Source: Tolypothrix tenuis PCC 7101 (lineage in GTDB: Bacteria; Cyanobacteriota; Cyanobacteriia; Cyanobacteriales; Nostocaceae). From it: a stretch of 64,000 nt of DNA. A model generated the notes under the pieces. That model had not been told where the DNA came from. It saw only the letters and a program-made list of their open reading frames with translations, and made no database searches. This document shows positions 17,176-26,093 of this stretch, in pieces; within the stretch, counting starts at the first letter, position 1, and each line of letters starts with the position of its first letter. The translations under genes were made by a program, and so were the position numbers. The stretch lies in the NCBI RefSeq assembly GCF_002368295.1, contig NZ_AP018248.1, positions 7,395,323-7,459,322 on the forward strand. The letters run 5' to 3'.

Positions 17176-18243
17176 ATGCAATTATGGAATCCGCAATACA
17201 AAACCTTAGATCATTGGCGTGGTATTGCAGCCTTATGGGTGATGCTTTTTCACAGTTTTGGCACTACTTATGATAAATCTCTTCACCCAATGGTCGAGAT
17301 ACTGAAATCAATTGCATCCTCTGGGTGGTTGGGAGTTCACCTTTTTTTTGTGATTAGTGGTTACTGCATAGCGGCTAGCGTTTATAATTTATCTGGGAAA
17401 AAAGATAGTAGTTGGAAATTTATTAAAAATAGGTTTTGGCGCTTGTTACCTACTTACTGGGTTGCATTTTTAGTTACTATAGCTATAAATTTAATATCAT
17501 CTCCTTTTAATAAAACAAATTTTTTAGATAATTTTCCCTCAAATTGGCAGTCATGGATGGGAAATGTATTTTTAATACAACCTTATTTGCAAGTACCATT
17601 TTATGTTGTAGTTTACTGGTCACTTGTTGTAGAAATAGGTTTTTATATAATTTGTGCATGTTTTTTAGCCATTAGGAATCAAGTCCACACAGATAAAATA
17701 ATTATTCTTCTCGCATTGGCTTTAGCTTTAATTTCTTTTGTTATAAATTATGATTCTAGATTAGGATTTATTATTTATTGGCCTGAATTTTTTTGTGGTA
17801 TGCTACTATTTAATGCTTTATTATCAAAATATAAAAATCATCGATATCAACATAATTTATATTTGTCTTTAATGACTGGCATGGTAATTATAGGCTTATT
17901 TTTGACAATAAAATTACATAATTATCAACTTTTATTTAGTAGTATTTTTTCAATAATACTTTATTTTCAGTACTTTATAGACAATAAGATTTCTTCTATA
18001 TATATCATTAAATGGTTGAAAGTTATTGGTTTAATGTCATATTCTTTTTACTTATTACATCTTCCTTTTGGAGGAAGAGTTATTAGCCTAGGTATAAGAT
18101 TTATTACTGTGCAAAGTTCAACATTTTTTTTGGTTCAGATATTTAGTTGGATTGTAGCAATTAGTGCTAGTTATATCTTTTATCGCTTAGTTGAAAAACC
18201 TTTAAATGAATGGCGACATCGACAGCAAGTAGTTACTAACTAA
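17176..18243 (+). CDS. Acyltransferase family 3 membrane protein (O-acetylation)
   Basis: 355 residues, about ten hydrophobic segments. The opening LDHWRGIAALWVMLFHSFG (catalytic-type His about residue 30) and GWLGVHLFFVISGYCIA (about 55) are the conserved motifs of the AT3/OafA family; RFWRLLPTYWVAFL (about 93) is the third. The C-terminus ends RLVEKPLNEW, also typical. These inner-membrane proteins move acetyl or other acyl groups across the membrane onto glycans. Here the target is presumably the polysaccharide assembled by the neighbours. No SGNH domain is attached. The start ATG lies about 85 bases after the GT2 gene. Confidence 0.9.
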   Translation: MQLWNPQYKTLDHWRGIAALWVMLFHSFGTTYDKSLHPMVEILKSIASSGWLGVHLFFVISGYCIAASVYNLSGKKDSSWKFIKNRFWRLLPTYWVAFLVTIAINLISSPFNKTNFLDNFPSNWQSWMGNVFLIQPYLQVPFYVVVYWSLVVEIGFYIICACFLAIRNQVHTDKIIILLALALALISFVINYDSRLGFIIYWPEFFCGMLLFNALLSKYKNHRYQHNLYLSLMTGMVIIGLFLTIKLHNYQLLFSSIFSIILYFQYFIDNKISSIYIIKWLKVIGLMSYSFYLLHLPFGGRVISLGIRFITVQSSTFFLVQIFSWIVAISASYIFYRLVEKPLNEWRHRQQVVTN

Positions 18244-18256
18244 ATAACTAAGTTAA

Positions 18257-19405
18257 ATGAATATTTTATCTACAGTAAACAATATAAATTCAGAGCCAGC
18301 ATTATTTGTCTCTGAGCAGAAGTACTTGAAAGATACTCCAGGTGGAGTACAAATATGTACACGAGAGTATATAAATACTTTAATAACTGTTGGCTTTGCT
18401 ATTTCATTTCTTAGTTATAGTACTGAAACTAAGATTTTAACTCGTATAAAACGTAAGCTACAACCAAGACCATATGTCAATCGGTTACCTGTAGATTTAG
18501 CCGAAAAAGTGGTTTATGCTGCTAAAAAAAATAATATAAAATGGATTTTTCTGAATCAAGTAGATACTGCTCCCATAGCACAAACTATTCGAGAAAGTCT
18601 TGGAGATCAATGTAAGATAATTTTGCTCTCTCATGGTTTAGAAAGTACTGATATCTTTCATAATATTCGTACAAAATACGGGGACAGTAATTTCAGTAAA
18701 TTTTCGTCAACTGATTTACGGGTATTAGCTCAAAGCCTAGTAGCAGAATGTATACATCGTCAGTACATTGATTATGTCTTTTGTCTTTCTTCCTTTGAAG
18801 CAGAAATTGAGCATTGGTTAGGAGCAAAAAATGTAACTTGGTTACCACGAACAATTCCTATCAATCCTCTAACATGGAGTCCCCACTCTTCACGACTTGG
18901 CTTTGTTGGTACAATCGATCATTCTCCCAACAGAGAAGGTTTGATTTTATTTCTGGAAGCATTAGAGAAAATAGTGCCTACTAATGTGCGCTTGAGACTT
19001 GTAGGTGGGCCTGAGAATGCTAGTAAGTTTATTAGTCAACGCTTCTCCTTTGTAGAATATTTAGGGCAACTTTCTAATGAAGAATTAGAAGCAGAAGCAA
19101 GTACTTGGAGTTGCTTTGTTCATCCACTTTTTTGCTATTCACGAGGTTGTAGTACAAAGTTAGCGATTGCTCTTGGTTGGCAAATTCCTGTGATTACTAC
19201 TCAACCAGGCTGTCGTGGTTACAGTTGGAATCAGGGAATTCTTCCTTTAGCGAAAACACCAGATATTTTAGCTCAGTTAGCTATAAATATGTTAGATAGT
19301 GAAACAGCTAATGCTACTCGGCAAGAAATTTTTAATATTGTTAAATCCTGTCCAACTTTAAAGAACATTGCAGAACAAGTTAATTCTTGTCTATCTATTT
19401 TGTGA
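18257..19405 (+). CDS. GT4-type glycosyltransferase
   Basis: 382 residues. The N-terminal half contains DTPGGVQICTREYINTL (about 26), the glycine-rich loop of GT4 enzymes. The C-terminal half opens with RLGFVGTIDHSPNREGL (about 214), the sugar-nucleotide domain, and RGCSTKLAIALGWQIPVITT (about 295) is the E-x7-E-equivalent region. The usual EFG/EPF phrase is absent, so it is a divergent member. It begins 13 bases after the acyltransferase. A decayed fragment of another GT4-like gene follows. Donor and acceptor are not known. Confidence 0.82.
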   Translation: MNILSTVNNINSEPALFVSEQKYLKDTPGGVQICTREYINTLITVGFAISFLSYSTETKILTRIKRKLQPRPYVNRLPVDLAEKVVYAAKKNNIKWIFLNQVDTAPIAQTIRESLGDQCKIILLSHGLESTDIFHNIRTKYGDSNFSKFSSTDLRVLAQSLVAECIHRQYIDYVFCLSSFEAEIEHWLGAKNVTWLPRTIPINPLTWSPHSSRLGFVGTIDHSPNREGLILFLEALEKIVPTNVRLRLVGGPENASKFISQRFSFVEYLGQLSNEELEAEASTWSCFVHPLFCYSRGCSTKLAIALGWQIPVITTQPGCRGYSWNQGILPLAKTPDILAQLAINMLDSETANATRQEIFNIVKSCPTLKNIAEQVNSCLSIL

Positions 19406-19415
19406 ACCATAAACA

Positions 19416-19582
19416 GAATAGCAAACAATTATTTATTTTGAAAAAAGCATTATCTACAAGCTGGTTTAAGCATCACTGCAACTAATACAGTAGGACAGTA
19501 AAAAATTTTGTCTCAATATCCTGAAGTTGGCCAATTAATTCCTTGGTTAGGCAAACACTTAGTAATTAAACGACAATTTTAA
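19416..19582 (+). pseudogene. Remnant of a GT4-like glycosyltransferase C-terminus
   Basis: In one frame, the bases 19448-19582 read HYLQAGLSITATNTVGQ, a TAA stop, KILSQYPEVGQLIPWLGKH and a few more residues to a final TAA at 19582. A preceding in-frame segment (ANNYLF) is cut by TGA at 19439-19441. The phrase AGLSITATNT-GQ(R)-IL is the conserved donor-site segment of many GT4 enzymes. Two internal stops and the loss of everything upstream show a dead gene. It suggests a replaced or deleted glycosyltransferase between the genes at 18257 and 19591. Confidence 0.6.
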
Positions 19583-19590
19583 TTAAATTT

Positions 19591-20301
19591 ATGTTTTTTA
19601 AAAAAAATCTTAGACAGTATTTAGCACAGAAATTACATATTCCTGAAATACCAGTTGCTGTTGAAAGGCTTAGTAAAGTTGGTTTTAAACCTAAACATAT
19701 TTTTGATGTTGGAGCTTATCAAGGCGAATTTGCCAAGTTATGCCTTCAAAGCTTTCCAAACGCCAAAATTACCTGTTTTGAAGTTTTAGAAAATCGCGTA
19801 CACCAGTTGCAGCAATTAACTTCTCAAAATCCTGCAGTACAAGTAATTCCAGTTTTATTGGGAGCAGAAGCTCAGGAAAAAGTACAGTTTAATGAGGCTG
19901 AAACAGCGTCTTCAGTACTTATTGAGCACTTTCCACAGAACTTTCCAGTCAAGTTCTATCCCATGACGACTATAGATGCTATTGTCCATGAACACTTCAA
20001 TGGAATTTCCCCTGAGTTACTAAAGCTAGATGTTCAAGGTTATGAACTAGAGGTTCTCAAAGGAGCAGAAAAATCTCTTTCGCTCATGAAGATGGTTTTA
20101 GCTGAGGTGAATCTCATTGATATTCATCAAAATGCAGCTTTATTGGCAGAATTAGTTGGCTGGCTCAATGAACGGAATTGGGTTGCCTACGATATCTGTG
20201 GTCTTACTCGCCGACCTCTAGATCAATCTCTATGGCAAGCAGATTTCATTTTTGTTCCACGCAATAGTCCACTTAGAAACGATAAACGTTGGGCAGCCTG
20301 A
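19591..20301 (+). CDS. FkbM-family methyltransferase
   Basis: 236 residues. HIFDVGAYQGEFAKLCL (about 37) is motif I of FkbM-type SAM-dependent O-methyltransferases. ITCFEVLENRV follows, and LLKLDVQGYELEVLKGAEK (about 147) is the diagnostic D-x-x-G-x-E-x-x-V-L-x-G motif, with Gln in place of the usual Glu before Gly. MVLAEVNLID closes the core. It likely methylates a sugar hydroxyl of the polysaccharide. The stop is one base before the ATG of the next glycosyltransferase, so the pair is translationally linked. Confidence 0.88.
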   Translation: MFFKKNLRQYLAQKLHIPEIPVAVERLSKVGFKPKHIFDVGAYQGEFAKLCLQSFPNAKITCFEVLENRVHQLQQLTSQNPAVQVIPVLLGAEAQEKVQFNEAETASSVLIEHFPQNFPVKFYPMTTIDAIVHEHFNGISPELLKLDVQGYELEVLKGAEKSLSLMKMVLAEVNLIDIHQNAALLAELVGWLNERNWVAYDICGLTRRPLDQSLWQADFIFVPRNSPLRNDKRWAA

Positions 20302-20302
20302 A

Positions 20303-21343
20303 ATGCGTATTTTACTAACTGCTGACCCTGAACTCCCAGTTCCACCACAGCTTTATGGTGGTATTGAACGTATAGTTGATTTGTTAGTCACTGGGTTACA
20401 ATCCCGTGGTCACAACGTTGGACTTGTTGCTCACCCTGAATCAAGATCAAGAGCAAATCAGTTTTTTCCTTGGCGGGGAAAGCGATCGCACAACAAATTT
20501 GATGTCGTAAAGAACACAATCACCTTATGGTCAGCGGTGCAACAATTTCAACCTGATGTTGTTCACAGTTTTTCTCGCGTCTTTTATTTGCTACCTTTGC
20601 TAAGCTCTCGTCTACCCAAGGTCATGTCTTATCAGCGATATCCCAGCCATCGCACTACTAGCTGGGGTATAAAAGTTGCACAAGATTCTCTTACTTTTAC
20701 TGGTTGCAGTGATTATATCTGTCATGTTGGGCAAACAGGTGGAGGAGTATGGCATACCATTCACAATTGTGTAGATTTAGAGAAATACACTTTTCAACCA
20801 ACTGTTGCAGCAGATGCTCCGTTAGTTTTTCTGAGTCGAGTAGAACGAATTAAAGGAGCACATACTGCGATCGCTATTGCCCGTAAAACAGGACGAACAT
20901 TAATTATTGCTGGTAATCACAGTACAGATGGAGAAGCAGGTCAATACTGGCAAGAAGAAATTGTTCCTCATCTTGGTAAGGATGGAATTGAGTACATCGG
21001 GTCTATTAACGATGCTCAGAAAAATGAGCTACTAGGTCAAGCTGCTGCCATGATTGTGCCAATAGAGTGGGAAGAACCTTTTGGTATTGTTTTCGCTGAA
21101 GCTTTGGCTTGTGGTACTCCTGTTATCTCTTCTCCAAGAGGTGCACTACCAGAAATTGTGCGTCATGGTATTGATGGCTATCTAATTAATAGCATTGAAG
21201 AAGGTGTTGTTGCGGTTCAGCAATTGCCAATTATTGAGCGCTATAAATGTCGTCAGCGTGCTGAAAATTGTTTTTCCTCTGATGTAATTTTAAACCAGTA
21301 TGAGAGTCTATATCAACTCTTGACACACAACAATTCTAATTGA
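20303..21343 (+). CDS. GT4 glycosyltransferase
   Basis: 346 residues from ATG 20303. This start is chosen because MRILLTADPELPVPPQLYGG is the natural GT-B opening, whereas a longer in-frame start at 20252 would lie inside the preceding methyltransferase gene. Donor domain: VFLSRVERIKGAHTAIAIA (about 173), then EEPFGIVFAEALACGTPVIS (about 255), the classical GT4 E-x7-E region, followed by SPRGALPEIVRHGIDGY. It probably adds one residue of the glycan backbone or a branch. It is followed after about 90 bases by a zinc-ribbon methyltransferase. Confidence 0.92.
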   Translation: MRILLTADPELPVPPQLYGGIERIVDLLVTGLQSRGHNVGLVAHPESRSRANQFFPWRGKRSHNKFDVVKNTITLWSAVQQFQPDVVHSFSRVFYLLPLLSSRLPKVMSYQRYPSHRTTSWGIKVAQDSLTFTGCSDYICHVGQTGGGVWHTIHNCVDLEKYTFQPTVAADAPLVFLSRVERIKGAHTAIAIARKTGRTLIIAGNHSTDGEAGQYWQEEIVPHLGKDGIEYIGSINDAQKNELLGQAAAMIVPIEWEEPFGIVFAEALACGTPVISSPRGALPEIVRHGIDGYLINSIEEGVVAVQQLPIIERYKCRQRAENCFSSDVILNQYESLYQLLTHNNSN

Positions 21344-21436
21344 ACTATTGTTGTTATTGACTATGCTGAGTATGTATTAATTACAAAAAATACTTCTTCC
21401 TGACACCACATTGACTTCTCTCAAAATTTACTGACT

Positions 21437-22444
21437 ATGAATTCAAAAAGCATAAACTTAGCATCTTCTTTAGTATCAGTTCAATGTCCAGTTTGTGGAA
21501 CACTTTGCTCTGAGCCTCCCCTCTATCGTTACACTGCTTCGGAAGCAGCAACTTATTTTTGCCCAATTACTCGTAGTTCTGACCGCCACAACCGACTAAA
21601 AGCATCTATCAGCAACCTGTGGCAAGGAGAAGAATGCATAATTTTACAATGTAGAGAGTGTAAATTTGCTTTTGGGTATCCATTTGTGGGTGGTGATGAA
21701 GAATTTTACAGTGTCCTCCATGAGCAAAAAGGATACCCAACTTGGCGATGGGACTACGATATAGCTATTCAAGAAGCTCTCATACCGATTGGCAAAGGTC
21801 GGATTCTTGAAATAGGTGCAGGTGCAGGAATGTTTCTAAATAACCTCGGGTCAGAGTGGCAACGCTATGCAGTAGAAGCTAGTGAGTTAACAAGAGAACC
21901 ATTAGAAAAGTCTGGAATCAAAATTTTTCGTGATTTGTCAACAGTTGTCAAATCTGAATCTGGAACATTCCAGGTTGTTGTTTTATTTCAAGTACTTGAG
22001 CATATTGCAGAATTTCGCTCAGTGCTAACTCAATGTCGACAGCTTTTATGTGAAGGTGGAAAACTTGTTATTACAGTACCAAATGGTGAAGCAATGATCC
22101 GTCAGGAAAAATTAACAGGCTGTCCCGATATGCCACCAAATCATGTGAATAAGTGGACACCAGATAGCTTGTCACTAGTATTAAAGGATGTAGGATTTAA
22201 AGCCAATCCAGCAATTTTTGAGCCTCCTTCATGGCAGAATTTAGCAACTTCCCTATATTTAAGAGTAATCGCTGATGCTACAGATTCACGCTCAATAGCA
22301 GCACAAGTGTACCGGATCTCAAATAAGCGATTGCGATCTCCACTTTTAAGATTACTAGGATTGCCCGCACTCATACGTTTGCTTCCCTATGTTAAACAAC
22401 TTACACAGGGTGGTGCTTTTGCGATAGTTAGTGTTGCTCAGTGA
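21437..22444 (+). CDS. SAM-dependent methyltransferase with N-terminal zinc-ribbon-like region
   Basis: 335 residues. The N-terminal 80 residues contain CPVCGTLC (about 14-21) and LQCRECKFAFGYP (about 71), four cysteines placed like a zinc ribbon, as in several sugar-modifying methyltransferases. The SAM domain has ILEIGAGAGMFLNNL (about 122), VVVLFQVLEHIAEF (about 183) and LCEGGKLVITVPNG (about 205). The last 60 residues contain a basic, hydrophobic tail. It presumably methylates a nucleotide sugar or a glycan residue. The stop TGA overlaps a GTG of a possible longer start for the next gene. Confidence 0.85.
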   Translation: MNSKSINLASSLVSVQCPVCGTLCSEPPLYRYTASEAATYFCPITRSSDRHNRLKASISNLWQGEECIILQCRECKFAFGYPFVGGDEEFYSVLHEQKGYPTWRWDYDIAIQEALIPIGKGRILEIGAGAGMFLNNLGSEWQRYAVEASELTREPLEKSGIKIFRDLSTVVKSESGTFQVVVLFQVLEHIAEFRSVLTQCRQLLCEGGKLVITVPNGEAMIRQEKLTGCPDMPPNHVNKWTPDSLSLVLKDVGFKANPAIFEPPSWQNLATSLYLRVIADATDSRSIAAQVYRISNKRLRSPLLRLLGLPALIRLLPYVKQLTQGGAFAIVSVAQ

Positions 22445-22524
22445 TCTTGACTATTACAGAGTTAAACTACATCTCTTGTGTAAAAAATATCAAGATAAAC
22501 TTTTCTTGTAATTGCTCAACTATA

Positions 22525-23700
22525 ATGCATGTTCTTACTGTCCTTTGTAAAGATGGCTGGATGCCTGCAAATCTTTCAGAAGGTTGGCGGCGTTTGGGCT
22601 GCTCAGTAGAAGAGTTTTTCTACGGTACTCACATGGGTAAATCATGGAGTAATCAAGGTTTGGAAAATAACCATCAGATTAATACTCAACTATTAACAAC
22701 TGCAAAACGTTTAAAAGCAGAAGGACGACTCGATCTAATCTTTGCTGTTATCTATGATGATGTTCTAGAAGTTGAGACAGCCAAGCAGCTACGCGCTCTT
22801 GATGTTCCTATGGTCAATTATCACGTAGATTTATTAGGACAGTGGTATCGTATTCTTCGCATAGGCAAATATTTTGATCGCGTAGCATGTGCCCAAATGG
22901 AATACTGGAAAGGTCTGCGTCGTGCTGGGATACGTCCTTACTATATGCCAATGGCAGCAAATCCACCAGTATCTACGACTCAGACCCCAACAAAAAATAT
23001 CCCATTTGCAGGAGTTCTTTATCTTGGTTCTCCTTGGCTTTTTCGGCGGCAAATGCTTGCTGATTTAGCTAAACAAAATATTCCATTGCAGATTTATGGA
23101 CATAACTGGCTGCGTACTAGTCCTGACCCAGACAATGCACAACCTTATCGCAAAAATCTTCATGACTTGCATTACTACCTTTTGCCTCGCATACAGCAAG
23201 AAGGTTGGGGAAGATTTTGGGAGACTGTGAAACACCGGCTTCGTCCAACTTCATCACTAGCAGTGAGTTCTCATGAAGTGCCCACTCAATGTATTAAAGG
23301 TTCTTATAGTAATTCTGACTTTGTTCCACTAGTTCAAGGAGCAGCAATCAATCTAGGTTTCACCCATTTTATGGGTATACCGGGAACATCTAGAGAACGT
23401 CGGCAGGTGCGACTGCGGGAATTTGAGATTCCGATAAATGGGGGATTTTATTTAACTCAAGATTGCCCTCAGTTAAGAGAGTTATTTCAAATTGGGGAAA
23501 ATGTTGCAGCTTGGGATAATTTATCTGATTTGCACGACAAAATATCCTATTACCTGAATCATCCTGCTGAACGCAAAAGGATTGCTGAAGCTGCACAAGC
23601 TTATTGTCTACAACACCACACTTGGACACATCGATTTAGTAGACTGCTGCAGGAATTAAAGTTATCCACTCTGGACATAGCTGAAAAAACTTTTATCTAA
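22525..23700 (+). CDS. CgeB-like glycosyltransferase
   Basis: 391 residues from ATG 22525. A longer frame opens with GTG at 22441, but its first 28 residues look unlike a GT start, while MHVLTVLCKDGWMPANLSEG does not. The middle has VNYHVDLLGQWYRILRIG and a conserved ACAQMEYWKGLRRAGI (about 122), then LGSPWLFRRQMLADLAKQ (about 165). The C-terminal domain holds INLGFTHFMGIPGTSRERR and REFEIPINGGFYLTQDCPQL (about 290-310), the phrase typical of the CgeB/spore-maturation-type GT-B family. Function within the family is sugar transfer in surface glycan synthesis. It ends 10 bases before the next FkbM gene. Confidence 0.82.
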   Translation: MHVLTVLCKDGWMPANLSEGWRRLGCSVEEFFYGTHMGKSWSNQGLENNHQINTQLLTTAKRLKAEGRLDLIFAVIYDDVLEVETAKQLRALDVPMVNYHVDLLGQWYRILRIGKYFDRVACAQMEYWKGLRRAGIRPYYMPMAANPPVSTTQTPTKNIPFAGVLYLGSPWLFRRQMLADLAKQNIPLQIYGHNWLRTSPDPDNAQPYRKNLHDLHYYLLPRIQQEGWGRFWETVKHRLRPTSSLAVSSHEVPTQCIKGSYSNSDFVPLVQGAAINLGFTHFMGIPGTSRERRQVRLREFEIPINGGFYLTQDCPQLRELFQIGENVAAWDNLSDLHDKISYYLNHPAERKRIAEAAQAYCLQHHTWTHRFSRLLQELKLSTLDIAEKTFI

Positions 23701-23710
23701 AGGTGGCATT

Positions 23711-24589
23711 ATGGAATTTTCTAACTGGCTTGAGATGCGTCTAGGGTTGTTATCTCATCCTCAATTTTACAACAATCCTGTTGTGGCTATATGGCGACGT
23801 CTACTATGGAAATTAATAGCTCAAAAGAAATCTCTGCTCAATTTTAATACAGAGTATGGCTTTAAACTAGAAGGTCAACCACGAGATATAGGTGTAGGCT
23901 CTCTTTTCTATCGGGGTCAGTATGAATGGGGTGAGTTACGCTTATGGCATCGTTTACTAACTCAACCCAATATGACGATTGTTGACATAGGTGCTAACTT
24001 TGGGCTTTACAGTCTTGCAACTGCAGCATACTGCCGCAATCACAAACTCATTGGAGTAAAAATATTTGGCTTTGAACCGAATCCAAAAGAATGCTCTAAA
24101 TTTCAAAGAAATGTAGTCCTTAATAATTATTCAGAAATTCAAGTTCTGCAATTAGCACTTAGCAGCTATACAGGTATTTGTAAGATGGCTATTCCACCTG
24201 AGGGCTTAGGTGTTTTTGGTCACTTATTAACCAACAATGATGGCATCAGTACTAAAGATGAAATGGTGGAAGTACAAACTATAGGCCTTGATAATTGGTG
24301 CAAGAACCAAGGAATTGAGCACATAGATCTTATGAAAGTAGATGTAGAAGGTCATGAATTAGAAGTTTTGCGTGGTGCTAAAAATTTGCTTGCTTGTCAA
24401 GCAATCCGTGCTTTATTGATGGAGATTGGTCATGGTCAATGGCGTGAAGCTCTAGATTTACTTCGCTCGTATAATTATTCTGTCAAGTTAATTTCCCGTA
24501 ATGGTTCCTTATTAAACTTTAATGAAAGTAGTCTAAAAGGTTGGGATAACGTTATTGCATATCCTAAAACTTCAGAGCTAAATTTTTAA
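23711..24589 (+). CDS. FkbM-family methyltransferase
   Basis: 292 residues. TIVDIGANFGLYSLATAAY (about 92) is motif I, IFGFEPNPKECSKFQRNV (about 118) the adenosine-binding acidic strand, and HIDLMKVDVEGHELEVLRGA (about 202) the FkbM signature; LLMEIGHGQWREAL follows. The N-terminal 80 residues include a W-rich helix and RDIGVGSLFYRGQYEWGE, as in cyanobacterial FkbM proteins of similar size. AAAGGTGG lies just upstream of the ATG. It is the third FkbM domain of the locus, so at least three separate methyl groups may be added by this family. Confidence 0.9.
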   Translation: MEFSNWLEMRLGLLSHPQFYNNPVVAIWRRLLWKLIAQKKSLLNFNTEYGFKLEGQPRDIGVGSLFYRGQYEWGELRLWHRLLTQPNMTIVDIGANFGLYSLATAAYCRNHKLIGVKIFGFEPNPKECSKFQRNVVLNNYSEIQVLQLALSSYTGICKMAIPPEGLGVFGHLLTNNDGISTKDEMVEVQTIGLDNWCKNQGIEHIDLMKVDVEGHELEVLRGAKNLLACQAIRALLMEIGHGQWREALDLLRSYNYSVKLISRNGSLLNFNESSLKGWDNVIAYPKTSELNF

Positions 24590-24941
24590 TTTTATATATT
24601 TTGCTTATTAAGTAATAAATTACAGCGGTTTTGAGATAAGTGAGGTACACCAATTTTAGGGAGGCTTTGTAAACTTTAAATTTTATTCAGTTGCCGTATC
24701 TCATCAACATCGAATCTGCTGTATATTTTAATGATTAAAATAAACTTAAATTATTACTTTGGCAAGTATTGAAAAACCATATTTACAGTCATCATTACCA
24801 ACAGAGAATAAAGCCTTATCTTAATGCCAAAGAGAGACACTACGTGGTAGCGTTGCGTAGTAAAGAGAAACAATTCCAGCCCTTGCCATTGTCTCATTGA
24901 GCTACCCTACGTTTAATCACTTTTTTACAGTAATCTTGAGT
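24590..24941. other. Intergenic region before the second acyltransferase
   Basis: About 350 bases, A/T-rich. It includes a short palindromic motif, ACTACGTGGTAGCG with TTGCGTAGT (24840-24862), of the kind repeated in Nostoc genomes. No gene or clear terminator is seen. The gap may separate two transcription units of the polysaccharide locus, and a promoter for the 24942 gene is likely here. Confidence 0.4.
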
Positions 24942-26093
24942 ATGGGATTAATTTCAGATATTGCTTGGAAAAAGAGTAATTCTAATAATGATAGGATTGC
25001 TCCAGTAGATGGTTTACGTGCTGTAGCTGTATTTGGAGTTGTTTGGGCACATATTTGGCTTTTTTGTAAAAATCCGGCTTTGTCATTAGCAAAAGTATTT
25101 TCTCTAAATTTAGATTTAAACCGAGCTATTGCTGTGCTGGGTACAGGAGTAGATTTATTCTTTGTACTCAGCGGATTTTGTATGTATTTAATGTACGCAC
25201 GCAAGCAAAACAAGTTTGAATGGAAAAGTTACCTATATTTCCTAAAAAAACGCTGGTTAAGAATTGCACCAGCTTTTTATATAGCTGCTTTTGTTTGTGC
25301 GCTTCGCTATCCCTTTATTGGTCAACCTTTACCATTTTTAGATTTACTAGCTCATGCTAGCTTTACTCACCTTTGGGTTCCTAATACAGTTGGATTAGCT
25401 GCACCTTTTTGGTCACTAGCAACAGAGTGGCATTTTTATTTGATTCTGCCATTATTTATTTGGGCTGCTTCCCGATTTGGATTTTGGAGTATAACTGCGA
25501 TCGCTATTTTGGGTTCTATAATCTTTCGCCTTTGGATGTTCACCAGTGGGTATGAAGTTGGAGCCTTTTGGAACGCTCAAATACCTAGCCGTTTAGTTGA
25601 GTTTACTTGGGGTATGTGCATCGCTAAGTTATACACTGTGCAAAAGCTACCTCCAAAACTATTATGTGCAGAAAAGGGTTTTCTACTCGGCTTTACGATT
25701 ACCTATTTTGGTAGAATACTGATGGTTACAGAAGTAGTTAACTTAGCTGGGTCTTTAGGTTACATTTGTAAAACTCTGGCTGAACCAATTTTAACTCTAG
25801 GTTATAGCCTAATTCTTTGGAACGTTATTTCGAGTGAGTCTCTATTTCAGAATCTATTAAGCCATAAGGTATTGCAAGCCATCGGTCGTTGGTCTTATAG
25901 TCTATATCTTTGGCATTGGTGGCCATGTTTATGGATTGCAGAGCATTTAGTGCATAAGTTTGGTTCGTCACCTATAATCCAAAACGTCTCTCTCGTACTT
26001 TCATTGATTGTGCTTATTCCTTTATCTTGGGTCTCTTACTCCCTATTAGAAGCACCTTATTTTCATTGGCAACAGTCTCGAAAGTCCGCATGA
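24942..26093 (+). CDS. Acyltransferase family 3 membrane protein
   Basis: 383 residues from ATG 24942. An in-frame TTG at 24897 would add 15 residues without family support. Conserved motifs are VDGLRAVAVFGVVWAHIW (about 22, His about 36), LGTGVDLFFVLSGFCMYL (about 65) and KKRWLRIAPAFYIAAF (about 98), then FWSLATEWHFYLILPLF (about 145) in the OafA/AT3 style. About ten hydrophobic segments follow, and YSLLEAPYFHW near the end. It moves an acyl group to a periplasmic or lipid-linked glycan. The stop overlaps the next start by four bases (ATGA), so the two are co-translated. Confidence 0.9.
   Translation: MGLISDIAWKKSNSNNDRIAPVDGLRAVAVFGVVWAHIWLFCKNPALSLAKVFSLNLDLNRAIAVLGTGVDLFFVLSGFCMYLMYARKQNKFEWKSYLYFLKKRWLRIAPAFYIAAFVCALRYPFIGQPLPFLDLLAHASFTHLWVPNTVGLAAPFWSLATEWHFYLILPLFIWAASRFGFWSITAIAILGSIIFRLWMFTSGYEVGAFWNAQIPSRLVEFTWGMCIAKLYTVQKLPPKLLCAEKGFLLGFTITYFGRILMVTEVVNLAGSLGYICKTLAEPILTLGYSLILWNVISSESLFQNLLSHKVLQAIGRWSYSLYLWHWWPCLWIAEHLVHKFGSSPIIQNVSLVLSLIVLIPLSWVSYSLLEAPYFHWQQSRKSA

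Noticed and set aside
20252..20302. Longer start for the GT4 gene at 20303
   Set aside because: The extra 17 residues lie inside the upstream methyltransferase gene and do not fit the GT-B opening, which begins at 20303.
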